Positions 6,903 through 15,067 of a DNA stretch of 37,516 bases are shown piece by piece. Every line of letters starts with the position of its first letter. Position 1 is the stretch's first letter. The position numbers and the translations under genes are program-made. This DNA is from Planktothrix tepida PCC 9214 (GTDB lineage Bacteria > Cyanobacteriota > Cyanobacteriia > Cyanobacteriales > Microcoleaceae), in NCBI RefSeq assembly GCF_900009145.1, contig NZ_LN889802.1, positions 268,123 to 305,638 on the forward strand. The letters are read 5' to 3'. The notes beneath the pieces were generated by a model. It had not been told where the DNA came from. It made no database searches and was given only the letters and a program-made list of their open reading frames with translations.

Positions 6903-9687
6903 ATGAGTCTAAATATCGTTACCTTGGTTGGTCGTGCTGGCAGAGATCCCGAAGTTAAATATTTTGGTGCGACCCGTTAAGCGTAAAAGTCATCAACCTT
7001 GATGGTGTAACGCTTGCAAGGAATTGTACAAACATACAAGACCTTGACAACTTAATTCCTGAGTGGGTGAGAATTATTAAGGAGTGTTACAGAAACATAA
7101 ATCTTAACAAAATCTTAATAATACAATTCCCATCGTCTAAATGCGAGACGAAGCAATGCCCCCACTGGGGAGACTGACCATCAAACTGGTGAAGCGGGGC
7201 ATAACGGAGGTAACTCTGAACCCAACAGGGAATCCCTTCTAGTGAGGTGAGTATGAGTAAGGAAAACTGAATCTGCGATTGAACCATCGTTATTGACAAC
7301 AGCCTACGTGGGTTATGGGCTGGGCCAAAAGGCAAGGATAAGGGCTAGGCAACTCGAAGTTTGACCTAGAGCATTCCCAAAGAAACCCGGTGGATAGCAG
7401 GACTCTAACCTCGCCGTAAAGCAGGAATTAGGAACGGGATAACTTCTCGGTAATCTCTCAGGAGGTCGAATACCTGAGTAGGCAGTCAAGCCGCATGATG
7501 CCAAGAAGCGAGATTGATTCAGAAGCCAACGCCTTTAGGAAAGCTAAAGGATATGCTGACGGAATCACGGTGATTTGGAGATAGAAAATCGAGTAAAGGT
7601 AAAAACGTCATGGACACGGCTATTAAACCGATGTATGAATGGGAAACAATAAACTGGGCAAAAGCCCAGAGATATGTTTTCAAGCTTCAAAAGAGAATCT
7701 ATCAAGCCTCTGAACGTGGTGATGTTAAGGCAGTTCGTAAGTTACAAAGGCTGTTGACTAATTCGTGGTACGCCAAAGCTTTGGCTGTCAGGAAAGTGAC
7801 CCAAGATAACAAGGGTAAAAATACTCCCGGCTTTGATGGGATAAAGCGTCTTCGCAATCCTCAGAAAATCAGGTTAGCCAAAGAGTTACACTTCAATGAC
7901 AAATCCGACCCCACTAAAAGGGTATGGATTCCAAAACCAGGCAAAGAGGAAAAAAGACCTCTTGGAATACCTACGATGACAGATAGAGCGAAACAAGCCC
8001 TAATGAAACTGGCACTTGAACCCGAATGGGAGGCTAAATTTGAGCCTAACTCTTATGGATTCAGACCAGGACGGTCAGCACATGACGCAATAGCGGCAAT
8101 ATACAATGGCATCGTTCAAAAACCGAAATATGTTCTTGATGCCGATATTGAAAAATGTTTTGACCAAATTAACCATGAGAAACTACTCGAAAAGTTGAAC
8201 ACCTCACCCACTTTTAGACGGCAAATTAAAGCATGGCTAAAATCTGGGGCAATGGCAGGCGAAAAATTATTTCCAACCCATGAAGAAACTCCCCAAGGAG
8301 GCGATATAACGCCATTATTGGCAAATATAGCTTTACACGGGATGGAAAACGCCTTAGAAGGTAAATTCAAACGAAGAGTCAGCAAAACTAAACAAAAGCG
8401 GGATATAAGCTTTGTTAGATATGCCGATGATTTTGTAATCATGGATGAAGATTTAGATGTAATCCTCGAAGCAAAATCAGTAATCAAAGAATGGTTAAAA
8501 GAAATGGGGCTAACTCTCAAAGAAAGCAAAACTAGAATCACTCACACTTTTGAAAAATACGAAGGTAAAGTGGGATTTGACTTTCTAGGTTTCAATATTC
8601 GGCAATACCCAGTTAGTGATAAACAAAGTGGGTCAATTGGTGGAACCGAATTAAAGAGAGGACATAAAACGCTCATCAAACCCAGTAAAGAAGCCATCCA
8701 AAGACATTTGGATAATATTGACGATTTACTAAGAAGGAATCGTAACTCAAGCCAAGAGCAAGTTATAAACGCCCTAAACCCGGTAATACGAGGATGGGCA
8801 GCTTACTACTCAACGGTAGCCAGTGCCAATACCTTCAGCAAAATCGACAGCATAATTTTTTCCAAACTAAGAGGATGGGCTAACAGCAGAAGTGGACGAG
8901 GACAGAATAAAACTGAAACCGTCTCAAAATACTGGGGAGTCAACAGAGGATTAGGCTGGATATTTATCACCCCCGATAACAAATATGTACTGGAAAAACA
9001 CCAGAACATGAAAATTCGTCGCCATATCAAAGTAAAAGACACAAAAAGTCCTTTTAACGGAGATTGGATATATTGGGGACAAAGATTAAGCCAACATCCA
9101 ATGCTAAGAAATATGGCATCCAAACTTCTTAAAAAACAAGAAGGAAAATGTAACCACTGTAATCTGAGATTCATTAGTATTGACTTGCTTGAAATCCATC
9201 ATATTGACAGAAATCGAGCGAATAACAAAACGAAGAATCTTGAATTACTACATACGCACTGTCACGATATCAGACACGCGAATAAAGAGGTACTCTAACC
9301 AGCCAAGTCACTGAGGAGCCGTGTGAAGCGAAAGTTTCATGCACGGTTCTGAACGAGAGGTAGGAATGGCGACATCCCTATCGACTCTAATAGTCGGGCA
9401 AAGTCGTCTGTAAATTCACACTCGCTGTCAGACGTCGTAGTAGCAAAACCGATGAGCCGGATTGGTTCGATCTTGAACTGTGGAACAAAACCGCAGAAGT
9501 AGCGGCTAACTATGTCCGCAAGGGGACTTTAATTGGGATTAAAGGGGCATTAAAATTTGACCATTGGCAAGATCGCAATACCGGACTTCAGCGTTCTAAA
9601 CCCTTAATTTCGGTTGAAGACTTAGAGTTACTGAGTTCTAAACGGGATGAAGAAGGCGCACCTCGGAACACTTACGATGAGTTTTAA
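6903..9687 (+). CDS. ssb: Single-stranded DNA-binding protein, split by a group II intron
   Basis: Ssb coats single-stranded DNA in replication, recombination and repair. Exon 1 (6903-6966) encodes MSLNIVTLVGRAGRDPEVKYF plus one base; exon 2 (9392-9687) supplies the rest. Joining 6966 to 9392 restores a GAG codon and a continuous frame: 64 + 296 bases = 120 codons, giving 119 residues, the usual size of the short cyanobacterial Ssb. Exon 2 shows VVCKFTLAVRRRSSK, EPDWFDLELWNKTAEVAANY and LIGIKGALKFDHW, the OB-fold strands of the family. Without splicing, translation would read GATR and stop at 6979-6981, giving 25 residues. Functional Ssb therefore needs intron removal, unless the cell has another ssb. 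Confidence 0.93.
7610..9298 (+). CDS. Group II intron-encoded reverse transcriptase/maturase with HNH endonuclease
   Basis: This multifunctional protein helps its intron fold and splice, then drives retrohoming by nicking the target and reverse-transcribing the intron. The 562 residues contain, in order: an RT domain (about 60-330) with RPLGIPTMTDRAKQ, NSYGFRPGRSAHDA, the first catalytic Asp in DADIEKCFD (D178), TPQGGDITPLLANI and the catalytic YADD (271-274); a maturase/X domain (about 350-450) with NPVIRGWAAYY; and a C-terminal HNH nuclease (about 510-562) with C514/C517 and EIHHID (H530, H531). No frameshift or missing catalytic residue is seen, so it is probably active. It sits in intron domain IV and is translated from the unspliced transcript. 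Confidence 0.96.
   Translation: MDTAIKPMYEWETINWAKAQRYVFKLQKRIYQASERGDVKAVRKLQRLLTNSWYAKALAVRKVTQDNKGKNTPGFDGIKRLRNPQKIRLAKELHFNDKSDPTKRVWIPKPGKEEKRPLGIPTMTDRAKQALMKLALEPEWEAKFEPNSYGFRPGRSAHDAIAAIYNGIVQKPKYVLDADIEKCFDQINHEKLLEKLNTSPTFRRQIKAWLKSGAMAGEKLFPTHEETPQGGDITPLLANIALHGMENALEGKFKRRVSKTKQKRDISFVRYADDFVIMDEDLDVILEAKSVIKEWLKEMGLTLKESKTRITHTFEKYEGKVGFDFLGFNIRQYPVSDKQSGSIGGTELKRGHKTLIKPSKEAIQRHLDNIDDLLRRNRNSSQEQVINALNPVIRGWAAYYSTVASANTFSKIDSIIFSKLRGWANSRSGRGQNKTETVSKYWGVNRGLGWIFITPDNKYVLEKHQNMKIRRHIKVKDTKSPFNGDWIYWGQRLSQHPMLRNMASKLLKKQEGKCNHCNLRFISIDLLEIHHIDRNRANNKTKNLELLHTHCHDIRHANKEVL
9316..9349 (+). ncRNA. Group II intron domain V catalytic hairpin
   Basis: The 34-nt element opens GAGCCGTG and closes with CACGGTTC, forming the conserved hairpin with a GAAA tetraloop near its centre (9329-9333). 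The AGC catalytic triad is at 9317-9319. This is the most conserved part of a group II intron and supports an active ribozyme. Confidence 0.93.
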
Positions 9688-9699
9688 GACGAGAATATT

Positions 9700-10227
9700 G
9701 TGGCTCAAGAATCATTAGACATCATCCAAAGTCAATACCAAGCGGGTCAATTGGCGTTTGAACAGGGACGTTATCGAGACTCTGTTCAATATTTAGAACA
9801 AGCTCGTGAAGCTGTGGACTCTAATTCTCGTCTGGGTGGAGAAATCCAAATCTGGTTAGTGACAGCGTTAGAAGCCTCTGGTCATCGGTCGGAGGCTCTC
9901 GCCCTGTGCAAACAGTTGATTCGTCATCCGACCGTTGCGACCCGTCAACAGGCGCGTCGGTTACGAGAAGTGTTAGAAGCACCCAAACTCTATATTGACC
10001 CAGAGGGATTTGTGAAAATTCCTGATTTAAATCATCTCGATGAGAAGGAAGATTCGCGCTCCCAAGCTTATCCGGTAACATCAACTCAGTCTGTTTCTAA
10101 ATCCTCTCCTCCGGTGTTTGTGAGCAATATCGAGGGGGTAAAAACCCAAGACAATTACTTTTTGTGGGTGGCGTTAATCATGATGTTGCTCATCAGTGGT
10201 GGGTTATTTTGGCTAGGCTCCTTTTAA
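9700..10227 (+). CDS. TPR-type protein with a C-terminal membrane anchor
   Basis: This is a 176-codon frame (175 residues) starting at GTG 9700, only 12 bases after the ssb stop, so it is probably co-transcribed with ssb. Residues about 5-85 form tetratricopeptide-like helical pairs (YQAGQLAFEQGRYRDSVQYL, then IQIWLVTALEASGHRSEALA). Next comes a conserved-looking LYIDPEGFVKIPDL stretch, a Ser/Pro-rich linker, and one hydrophobic C-terminal segment (about 153-173, FLWVALIMMLLISGGLFWLG). It is likely a tail-anchored membrane protein with a cytoplasmic TPR domain for protein contacts. I know of no assigned function; similar proteins are common in cyanobacteria. Confidence 0.85.
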   Translation: MAQESLDIIQSQYQAGQLAFEQGRYRDSVQYLEQAREAVDSNSRLGGEIQIWLVTALEASGHRSEALALCKQLIRHPTVATRQQARRLREVLEAPKLYIDPEGFVKIPDLNHLDEKEDSRSQAYPVTSTQSVSKSSPPVFVSNIEGVKTQDNYFLWVALIMMLLISGGLFWLGSF

Positions 10228-10238
10228 CTTGAATATTC

Positions 10239-10410
10239 CCCCTGCTATAAACTTTGAGCAGGGGCATTCACTGTCATATTTTCGGCAACAAACCTGATAG
10301 ACTGAGTATTGATGTTAATCTGCCTGCTCCCAGTCTGAAGCGGGGTTTCCTGTTTGCCATTAATTTTTTGATTGCAGTTTCCGGTGGATACCGCAGGAGT
10401 ACCAACCGCG
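10239..10410 (-). mobile_element. Possible relic of an IS200/IS605-type right end with TnpB tail
   Basis: Read on the minus strand, an open frame of about 50 codons ends at a TAG (10245-10247) lying inside a hairpin: CCCCTGCT at 10239-10246 pairs with AGCAGGGG at 10257-10264. A stop codon running into a GC-rich subterminal hairpin is the layout of the tnpB/right end of IS605-group elements, and the polar tail (for example KINGKQETPLQTGSRQI) is compatible with a TnpB C-terminus. No TnpB catalytic region or transposase remains. This is an inference from layout; the hairpin could simply be the terminator of the gene ending at 10227. Confidence 0.25.
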
Positions 10411-10419
10411 GAGGTATAG

Positions 10420-11361
10420 ATGGAAGTTGAAATTCCCCAACTAGAAAGTGTTAAGCGCCAACTCATGAACCATCAGCGACCCAAAAAGCCCAAGATGTTG
10501 GTAGTTGACGATGAGCCAGATAATTTAGATCTGCTCTACCGTACATTTCGACGGAATTTTAATGTATTTAAGGCTGAAAGTGGCGTTCGAGCACTCGAAA
10601 TTTTGGAAGATGAAGGGGAAGTGGCGGTGATTATCTCCGACCAACGAATGCCCGAAATGAAAGGGACGGAGTTTCTCAGCAAAACAGTGCCTCAGTTCCC
10701 TAATACTGTGCGAATTATTCTAACCGGGTTTACCGATATTGAGGACTTGGTAGATGCAATTAATTCTGGCCAGGTCTACAAATACATTACTAAGCCTTGG
10801 GATCCCAATGAACTCAAAGCCGTTGTCGAACGCGCCGCAGAAACCTATGAGTTACTGAACCAACGCACCGCAGAACTTAATCGTGCTCAGGCTCAAACCC
10901 AACTGTTAGCAACGATTATGGAAGTCGCACAAGTCGCTACTAATCAAGAAAGTCTATTGACAACTATTGCTGAAGCGGTAGCCAAACAGTTCCAAGCGGA
11001 TGTTTGCATTTTACAATCCATTCAAGACAATCAACTGGCTCCGACAGTAGGTCATTATAGTGGTGCGGGTGTTGGGGAAAACTGGTTAGACCGTGATCCT
11101 ATCGTCCAAGAAGCCCTAACAACGCGAAGTGTACAGGCTTCTATTAATATTACGGCTGATGCCACCTTAGCAACTCTCCCTCACTACCAAAGTTCAGGAA
11201 TTCAAGCCCATATTAATGCTCCCATTCGCTATCGAGATCGTCAAATTGCTCTATTATCAATACAGTGGAAGCATCCTTGTCAGATGAGTCCCGATGATTT
11301 AACCACCATTTATTTAGTTGCCCAACAAATCGCCTTGGCTGTTATCAGCCTTGACCATTAA
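10420..11361 (+). CDS. Response regulator with REC and GAF domains
   Basis: The 313-residue cytoplasmic protein has no DNA-binding or enzymatic output domain that I can see. The receiver domain (about 24-145) has the acidic pair D30/D31 in VVDDEPDN, the phospho-acceptor D74 in IISDQRMP, T102 in ILTGF and K125 in YITKPW. A helical linker (about 138-165) follows, then a GAF domain (about 165-310), a fold that often binds small molecules or chromophores; no bilin-attachment Cys motif is obvious. It probably passes a phosphorylation signal by protein contacts. It lies 14 bases before menG, suggesting co-transcription, although a functional link is unknown. No sensor kinase is in the window. Confidence 0.9.
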   Translation: MEVEIPQLESVKRQLMNHQRPKKPKMLVVDDEPDNLDLLYRTFRRNFNVFKAESGVRALEILEDEGEVAVIISDQRMPEMKGTEFLSKTVPQFPNTVRIILTGFTDIEDLVDAINSGQVYKYITKPWDPNELKAVVERAAETYELLNQRTAELNRAQAQTQLLATIMEVAQVATNQESLLTTIAEAVAKQFQADVCILQSIQDNQLAPTVGHYSGAGVGENWLDRDPIVQEALTTRSVQASINITADATLATLPHYQSSGIQAHINAPIRYRDRQIALLSIQWKHPCQMSPDDLTTIYLVAQQIALAVISLDH

Positions 11362-11375
11362 TCCCCAAACTTAAA

Positions 11376-12083
11376 ATGATCAACGAACACAACCGCGTTC
11401 AAGACATCTTTAATCGCATCGCACCGGTCTATGATCAGTTAAATGACGGGTTAAGTTTGGGACAACATCGGATTTGGAAAAAAATGGCAGTGGGCTGGAG
11501 TGGTTCAAAATTAGGAGATACAGCCCTAGATTTATGTTGTGGAAGTGGAGATTTAGCCCTATTATTAGCCCAACAAGTGGGAGAAACGGGACAGGTATTT
11601 GGAGTGGATTTTTCTAATTGTCAATTAGAAATTGCTAAATATCGACCTCAACCCTTTACCATTCCATCGGCTGCGATCGCTTGGGTAGAAGCGGATGTCT
11701 TAGCTTTGCCCTTTGCCGATAATACCTTTGACTGTGCCACTATGGGGTATGGTTTGCGGAATGTTCCCGATATTCCTCGCAGTCTCCAAGAACTGTATCG
11801 AGTCCTTAAGCCTGGATCAACGGCGGCGATTTTGGATTTTCATCGTCCTTCGAGTTCCCTACTGCGTACCTTTCAACAATGGTATTTGGATCAAATTGTT
11901 GTTCCCGCCGCAGAACGATTAGGTTTTAAAGAAGAATACGCTTATATTAACCCTAGTTTAGATAAATTTCCCATGGGCAATGAACAAGTAATATTAGCCC
12001 AGGAAGCCGGATTTTCTCAAGCCACACATTACCCGATTGCAAGCGGTATGATGGGAGTATTAGTGATAACTAAACCCCATTAA
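11376..12083 (+). CDS. menG: 2-phytyl-1,4-naphthoquinone methyltransferase (UbiE/MenG family)
   Basis: In cyanobacteria this SAM-dependent enzyme makes the final methylation of phylloquinone, the photosystem I cofactor. The 235-residue protein begins with the UbiE/COQ5 signature NRVQDIFNRIAPVYDQLND. The SAM-binding motif I is LDLCCGSGDLA (about 51-61), followed by an acidic FGVDFS strand and the family's ATMGYGLRNVPDI (about 125). Length is complete. It follows the REC-GAF gene closely. The UbiE family also includes demethylmenaquinone and ubiquinone methyltransferases, so the substrate is assigned from the cyanobacterial setting. Confidence 0.92.
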   Translation: MINEHNRVQDIFNRIAPVYDQLNDGLSLGQHRIWKKMAVGWSGSKLGDTALDLCCGSGDLALLLAQQVGETGQVFGVDFSNCQLEIAKYRPQPFTIPSAAIAWVEADVLALPFADNTFDCATMGYGLRNVPDIPRSLQELYRVLKPGSTAAILDFHRPSSSLLRTFQQWYLDQIVVPAAERLGFKEEYAYINPSLDKFPMGNEQVILAQEAGFSQATHYPIASGMMGVLVITKPH

Positions 12084-12182
12084 GCAATTAGCAAAGCTGC
12101 TCTGTTCCCTTGATTGGATGGGTAAAAAAACTGATAGCGGTTAGCTAGGGTGAAGGCTCACTCATAGTTTTTTGCGATAAGA

Positions 12183-13415
12183 ATGGCTAATTTTTCTGAT
12201 CTGTGGGTTTTAATTACGCCCCCAATTGTGGGGGGAATTATTGGTTATTTTACCAATGATTTAGCGATTAAAATGTTATTTCGTCCGTACCGACCCCTAC
12301 AGGTTTATGGTCGAAGGGTTCCGTTTACTCCGGGTTTGATTCCTCGAAATCAAGACCGTTTAGCAAAACGGATTTCTGATACTATTATGGGGTCATTATT
12401 GACTCCAGAGGAGTTACAAAATTTAGCGCGTCGGTTGCTGGAAACCGAACGAATGCAAGCGGCTATTAATTGGTTTTTAAGATTGGCATTAGATCAAGTT
12501 AAATCTGATACAGAGCAAAAAACTGCTAAGATTTTATCAGGAATTTTACATGATTTTATTGGGGAGTCTTTACCTAGAATTTTAAGAGTTTTAGCCCGGA
12601 GAGATGATTTTTTGGCTCCTCAAATCAATCAAATTTTTGATCAAGTGTTATTAGAATTTCAACTTAGTGATAAACAATCAGAACAGTTATCAGAATGGAT
12701 TTTAGAGGTTGTGTTACCTCCAGAAGTCTTGCGACAAGCTTTAATTGATTTTCTCACAGATCGCAATATTTCAATTATTGATGAGGGATTCCGCGAACAA
12801 AGCAGTGGAACTTATTGGGTTGTTGCCAATTTATTAGGATTACGCAATAGTTTAACTCGGCTGCGAACTTTTTGTTTAGATGAAAAAGAAGAAACAAATC
12901 GACGACTAGCGGAATTAATTAAATCGTTAGGATTAGGAATAAGGCTGCAAGAATGGTTACAGAATATTACCTTGCAAAATTTACCTGTTTCTACCGTTAA
13001 ACAACTGCGAAAAACCCTACGAGATGCCGTTAAAGTTTATATTCAGGAACAAGGAATTGATGTCATGCAAGGGTTAAGCCAATCCATTGATTGGGATCAT
13101 CTTTCAACGTTGATTTTAAAACGATTACAAACCTCTCCTGTGATGAATACATCTTTAGAGTTAGTGAGTCAAGAATTAGCCTTACTTCTGGAACGATATT
13201 TAGAACAGGATTTAGAAAAAATTATGACTCAAGTGATTCCCATTCTCAATATTGAACAGGTGATTATTGATCGAGTTAACGGAACTTCCCCGGAAAATTT
13301 GGAAGCTGCTATTAACGGTATCGTTAAAAGTGAATTACAGGCGATTGTTAATTTAGGGGGAATTTTAGGCATTATTGTGGGGCTATTGCAGACGCTTTTG
13401 TTAATATTACGATAG
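12183..13415 (+). CDS. DUF445 family membrane protein
   Basis: This 410-residue protein belongs to DUF445 (YheB-like). The N-terminal signature is clear: a hydrophobic segment with [20 protein letters not shown], then FRPYRPL and [18 protein letters not shown]. The long middle (about 90-370) is helical and charged, and residues about 389-408 form a C-terminal membrane segment ([18 protein letters not shown]). N- and C-terminal membrane anchors with a large soluble helical part are typical of the family. The molecular function is not established. It lies about 100 bases after menG and 24 before the DUF3493 gene. Confidence 0.88.
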   Translation: MANFSDLWVLITPPIVGGIIGYFTNDLAIKMLFRPYRPLQVYGRRVPFTPGLIPRNQDRLAKRISDTIMGSLLTPEELQNLARRLLETERMQAAINWFLRLALDQVKSDTEQKTAKILSGILHDFIGESLPRILRVLARRDDFLAPQINQIFDQVLLEFQLSDKQSEQLSEWILEVVLPPEVLRQALIDFLTDRNISIIDEGFREQSSGTYWVVANLLGLRNSLTRLRTFCLDEKEETNRRLAELIKSLGLGIRLQEWLQNITLQNLPVSTVKQLRKTLRDAVKVYIQEQGIDVMQGLSQSIDWDHLSTLILKRLQTSPVMNTSLELVSQELALLLERYLEQDLEKIMTQVIPILNIEQVIIDRVNGTSPENLEAAINGIVKSELQAIVNLGGILGIIVGLLQTLLLILR

Positions 13416-13439
13416 CGTTTATCTTTTCTAATTTTGTGA

Positions 13440-13721
13440 ATGAATATGACAACTCCTAAATCAAAACTCAGTCCTGAAATCTATGCGCGTCTGAAAGCAG
13501 AAGCAAAGGCTCCCTATCGGGGTTTGCGACAGTTTATTTATGTTGGTTTTGGGGCTTCCGGTTTAATTGGTGCGTTTGTGTTCTTGGCCCAACTATTAGC
13601 GGGGCGGAATATTGAATCTGCGTTACCGAACTTAGCCTTACAAGTGGGAGTGGTAGCTCTGATGGTGGGGTTGTTTCGTTGGGAACAACGGGCCAATCGC
13701 CGGATATCTGGCCCAAAGTAA
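13440..13721 (+). CDS. DUF3493 small membrane protein (low-PSII-accumulation type)
   Basis: The 93-residue protein carries the DUF3493 domain found in cyanobacteria and in the plastid photosystem II assembly factor LPA1/REP27. It has a conserved soluble start (LSPEIYARLKAEAKAPYRGL), two hydrophobic segments (about 31-51 and 62-80) separated by a short loop, and a basic end (FRWEQRANRR). A role in thylakoid or photosystem assembly is inferred from the plant family. Start codons at 13440 and 13446 are both possible. It probably shares a transcript with the DUF445 gene. Confidence 0.85.
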   Translation: MNMTTPKSKLSPEIYARLKAEAKAPYRGLRQFIYVGFGASGLIGAFVFLAQLLAGRNIESALPNLALQVGVVALMVGLFRWEQRANRRISGPK

Positions 13722-13834
13722 CATAACGACACATTTCTCAATCAACCAAAACAAGACGCAATCAAAAGAAAATAAAGAAAATATTACGAAATTAAGGTTT
13801 CGTCATAATCCCTGAGAAGATTAAGTTTAGTGAA

Positions 13835-13919
13835 TCAAATGGGGTCAGTTTTATAAAGACCCTAAAAGATAAATCCACTTTAATGCTTCAAATGGGGTCA
13901 GCTTTTATAAAGACCCTAA
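13835..13919. repeat. Two direct copies of a 31-32 bp palindrome-containing repeat
   Basis: Copies at 13835-13865 and 13888-13919, 53 bases apart, are identical except for one extra C. Each holds GGGTC and GACCC that can pair around an AT-rich loop. An AAATCCA motif also follows each copy at similar spacing. This looks like a small interspersed or duplicated intergenic repeat. Confidence 0.8.
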
Positions 13920-13953
13920 CCATAGGAAAATCCATTCATAAAAACCTAGAGGT

Positions 13954-13990
13954 CAGCTTCCAAGGTACGGAAGCTGGCTTTCTTGTTTTA
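13954..13990 (+). terminator. Hairpin plus T-rich tail before the beta-helix gene
   Basis: CAGCTTCC (13954-13961) pairs with GGAAGCTG (13969-13976) around a 7-base loop, followed by a T-rich tract to about 13990. It would stop plus-strand transcription from the DUF445/DUF3493 genes and also lies just past the 3' end of the convergent gene. Confidence 0.6.
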
Positions 13991-15067
13991 AAATTCCACT
14001 GCGCCGGAGATTTTGGATTGATCGATTTCATTCCCCACCACCGTAAGGGTGTAACCGCGTGTCGCATTATACACATCATAGCGACCATTACTCCGAATAA
14101 TATTTTGACCGGGACTGGTGGCTGTTCCTAAATCAGGTTGAGCTTGGGAGATCGCAACAACTCCATCTCGTTCATTATTTTCAATTAAATTATTGCGGAG
14201 GATGGGTTTGGCTTGGTGAGAAATCACAATTCCATCCCGATTTTCAATAATTTTATTTTCCGTAATGGCAGGGGTTGCTTCGTCATTAATCGAGATGCCA
14301 AACCCTGTATTTTGGAAAATATTATTGCGAATTTCTCCCCGTCCTGAACGAGCAATCGAAATTCCATTTCCAGCATTTTGAGTAAAGATATTACTGGTCA
14401 CTTTAGGGTTGCCTTCGGCACTAATAAAAACCCCATCTCGCTTGCTATTAATAAACGTACAGTTACTCACCGTAGGATTAGAAGATTCTATCCATAAAGC
14501 CGTTCCACGAGTATTCGGATTCGTTAAAGTTAACCCTAAAATTTGACTGTTTCCTTCCGTTCTAATGGTGGCATTTTGTCGAGCAAAAGTAGGACTAACA
14601 AAATTACCGCCGCCCATAATAACAGTATTTTGGCCATTGGTAGACACATCTCCTTGTAATGTGATTCCCTCTGGGAGAACGATGGGAAAACTCTCTCCGG
14701 TTTCTTGGCTATAGGTTCCGGGGTTAACTTGAATCACCGTACCCGGTTGGGCTTTTTGGACAGCATAGCTAATCGAACGATAGGGGCCAGCTTGACTTCC
14801 TGTGGAAGCACCGCTATCAATTCCACTGCTAGAATCAACATAAATCACGGAACCTTGGGCCAAATTTTGGGAAATTGAACGGGGATAGGGTGGAATCCTC
14901 TGGAGATTGGCCAAAACTGGAGTTTCTAAACTCGCTATTAGTCCGAGCCCCACCATTGTCGTCACCCAACCCCTGCTTTTGTAAAGCCTAGAGGGAATGG
15001 ATAAAGTCAATCGTTGTATCGGGTTAGGTTGATTGCACATATGGTATTGATGGGTTGTCCTGATCAA
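13988..15067 (-). CDS. Secreted right-handed parallel beta-helix protein (DUF1565-like)
   Basis: This 359-residue exported protein probably lies in the periplasm or outside the cell. A basic N-terminus is followed by a hydrophobic segment (about 36-50) and a plausible signal cleavage after PVLA (about residue 54). From about 75 to 355 it is a right-handed beta-helix: VIYVDSSSGIDSG and PYRSISYAVQKAQPGTVIQVNPGTY form the DUF1565 start, then short coils with Asn ladders (SNPTVSNCTF, GNPKVTSNIF, GRGEIRNNIF, ATPAITENKI, AKPILRNNLI). Such folds occur in polysaccharide lyases and surface proteins; I see no catalytic set, so no substrate is assigned. ATG at 15040 is an alternative start. Confidence 0.87.
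   Translation of the reverse strand: MIRTTHQYHMCNQPNPIQRLTLSIPSRLYKSRGWVTTMVGLGLIASLETPVLANLQRIPPYPRSISQNLAQGSVIYVDSSSGIDSGASTGSQAGPYRSISYAVQKAQPGTVIQVNPGTYSQETGESFPIVLPEGITLQGDVSTNGQNTVIMGGGNFVSPTFARQNATIRTEGNSQILGLTLTNPNTRGTALWIESSNPTVSNCTFINSKRDGVFISAEGNPKVTSNIFTQNAGNGISIARSGRGEIRNNIFQNTGFGISINDEATPAITENKIIENRDGIVISHQAKPILRNNLIENNERDGVVAISQAQPDLGTATSPGQNIIRSNGRYDVYNATRGYTLTVVGNEIDQSKISGAVEF

Larger units (their letters stand above)
6967..9391 (+). mobile_element. Complete group II intron inserted in ssb
   Basis: The 2425-base intron starts GTGCGACCC, matching the GUGYG 5' consensus, and ends CTCTAAT, matching the 3' AY rule. Bases 6967-7609 form structured RNA domains I to early IV, with no gene of their own. 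Domain IV holds the intron protein (7610-9298). A 34-nt domain V lies at 9316-9349 and a domain VI-like hairpin at about 9351-9390. CAAAAT at 7108-7113 is complementary to the last six bases of exon 1 (6961-6966) and is one candidate EBS1; CCAAAAG near 7324 is another, so EBS1 is not settled. Boundaries are set by the exact restoration of the ssb frame. Such introns splice as a lariat and retrohome into DNA. Confidence 0.93.

Noticed and set aside
6903-6981. ssb as a truncated pseudogene
   Set aside because: The stop lies inside an intact group II intron; removing 6967-9391 restores the full frame exactly.
8116-8541. 141-codon antisense frame inside the intron protein gene
   Set aside because: It is the complement of a strongly conserved RT domain and has no features of its own.
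7610-9298. Reverse transcriptase as a retron, DGR or defence RT
   Set aside because: GUGYG start, domain V, maturase and HNH domains and restored exons show a group II intron protein.
10245-10466. 73-codon minus-strand frame as a real gene
   Set aside because: Its start lies inside the response-regulator gene and it has no ribosome site; kept only as a possible transposon relic.
13883-14131. 82-codon plus-strand frame
   Set aside because: It spans the direct repeat, the terminator hairpin and the antisense of the beta-helix gene; no coding character.
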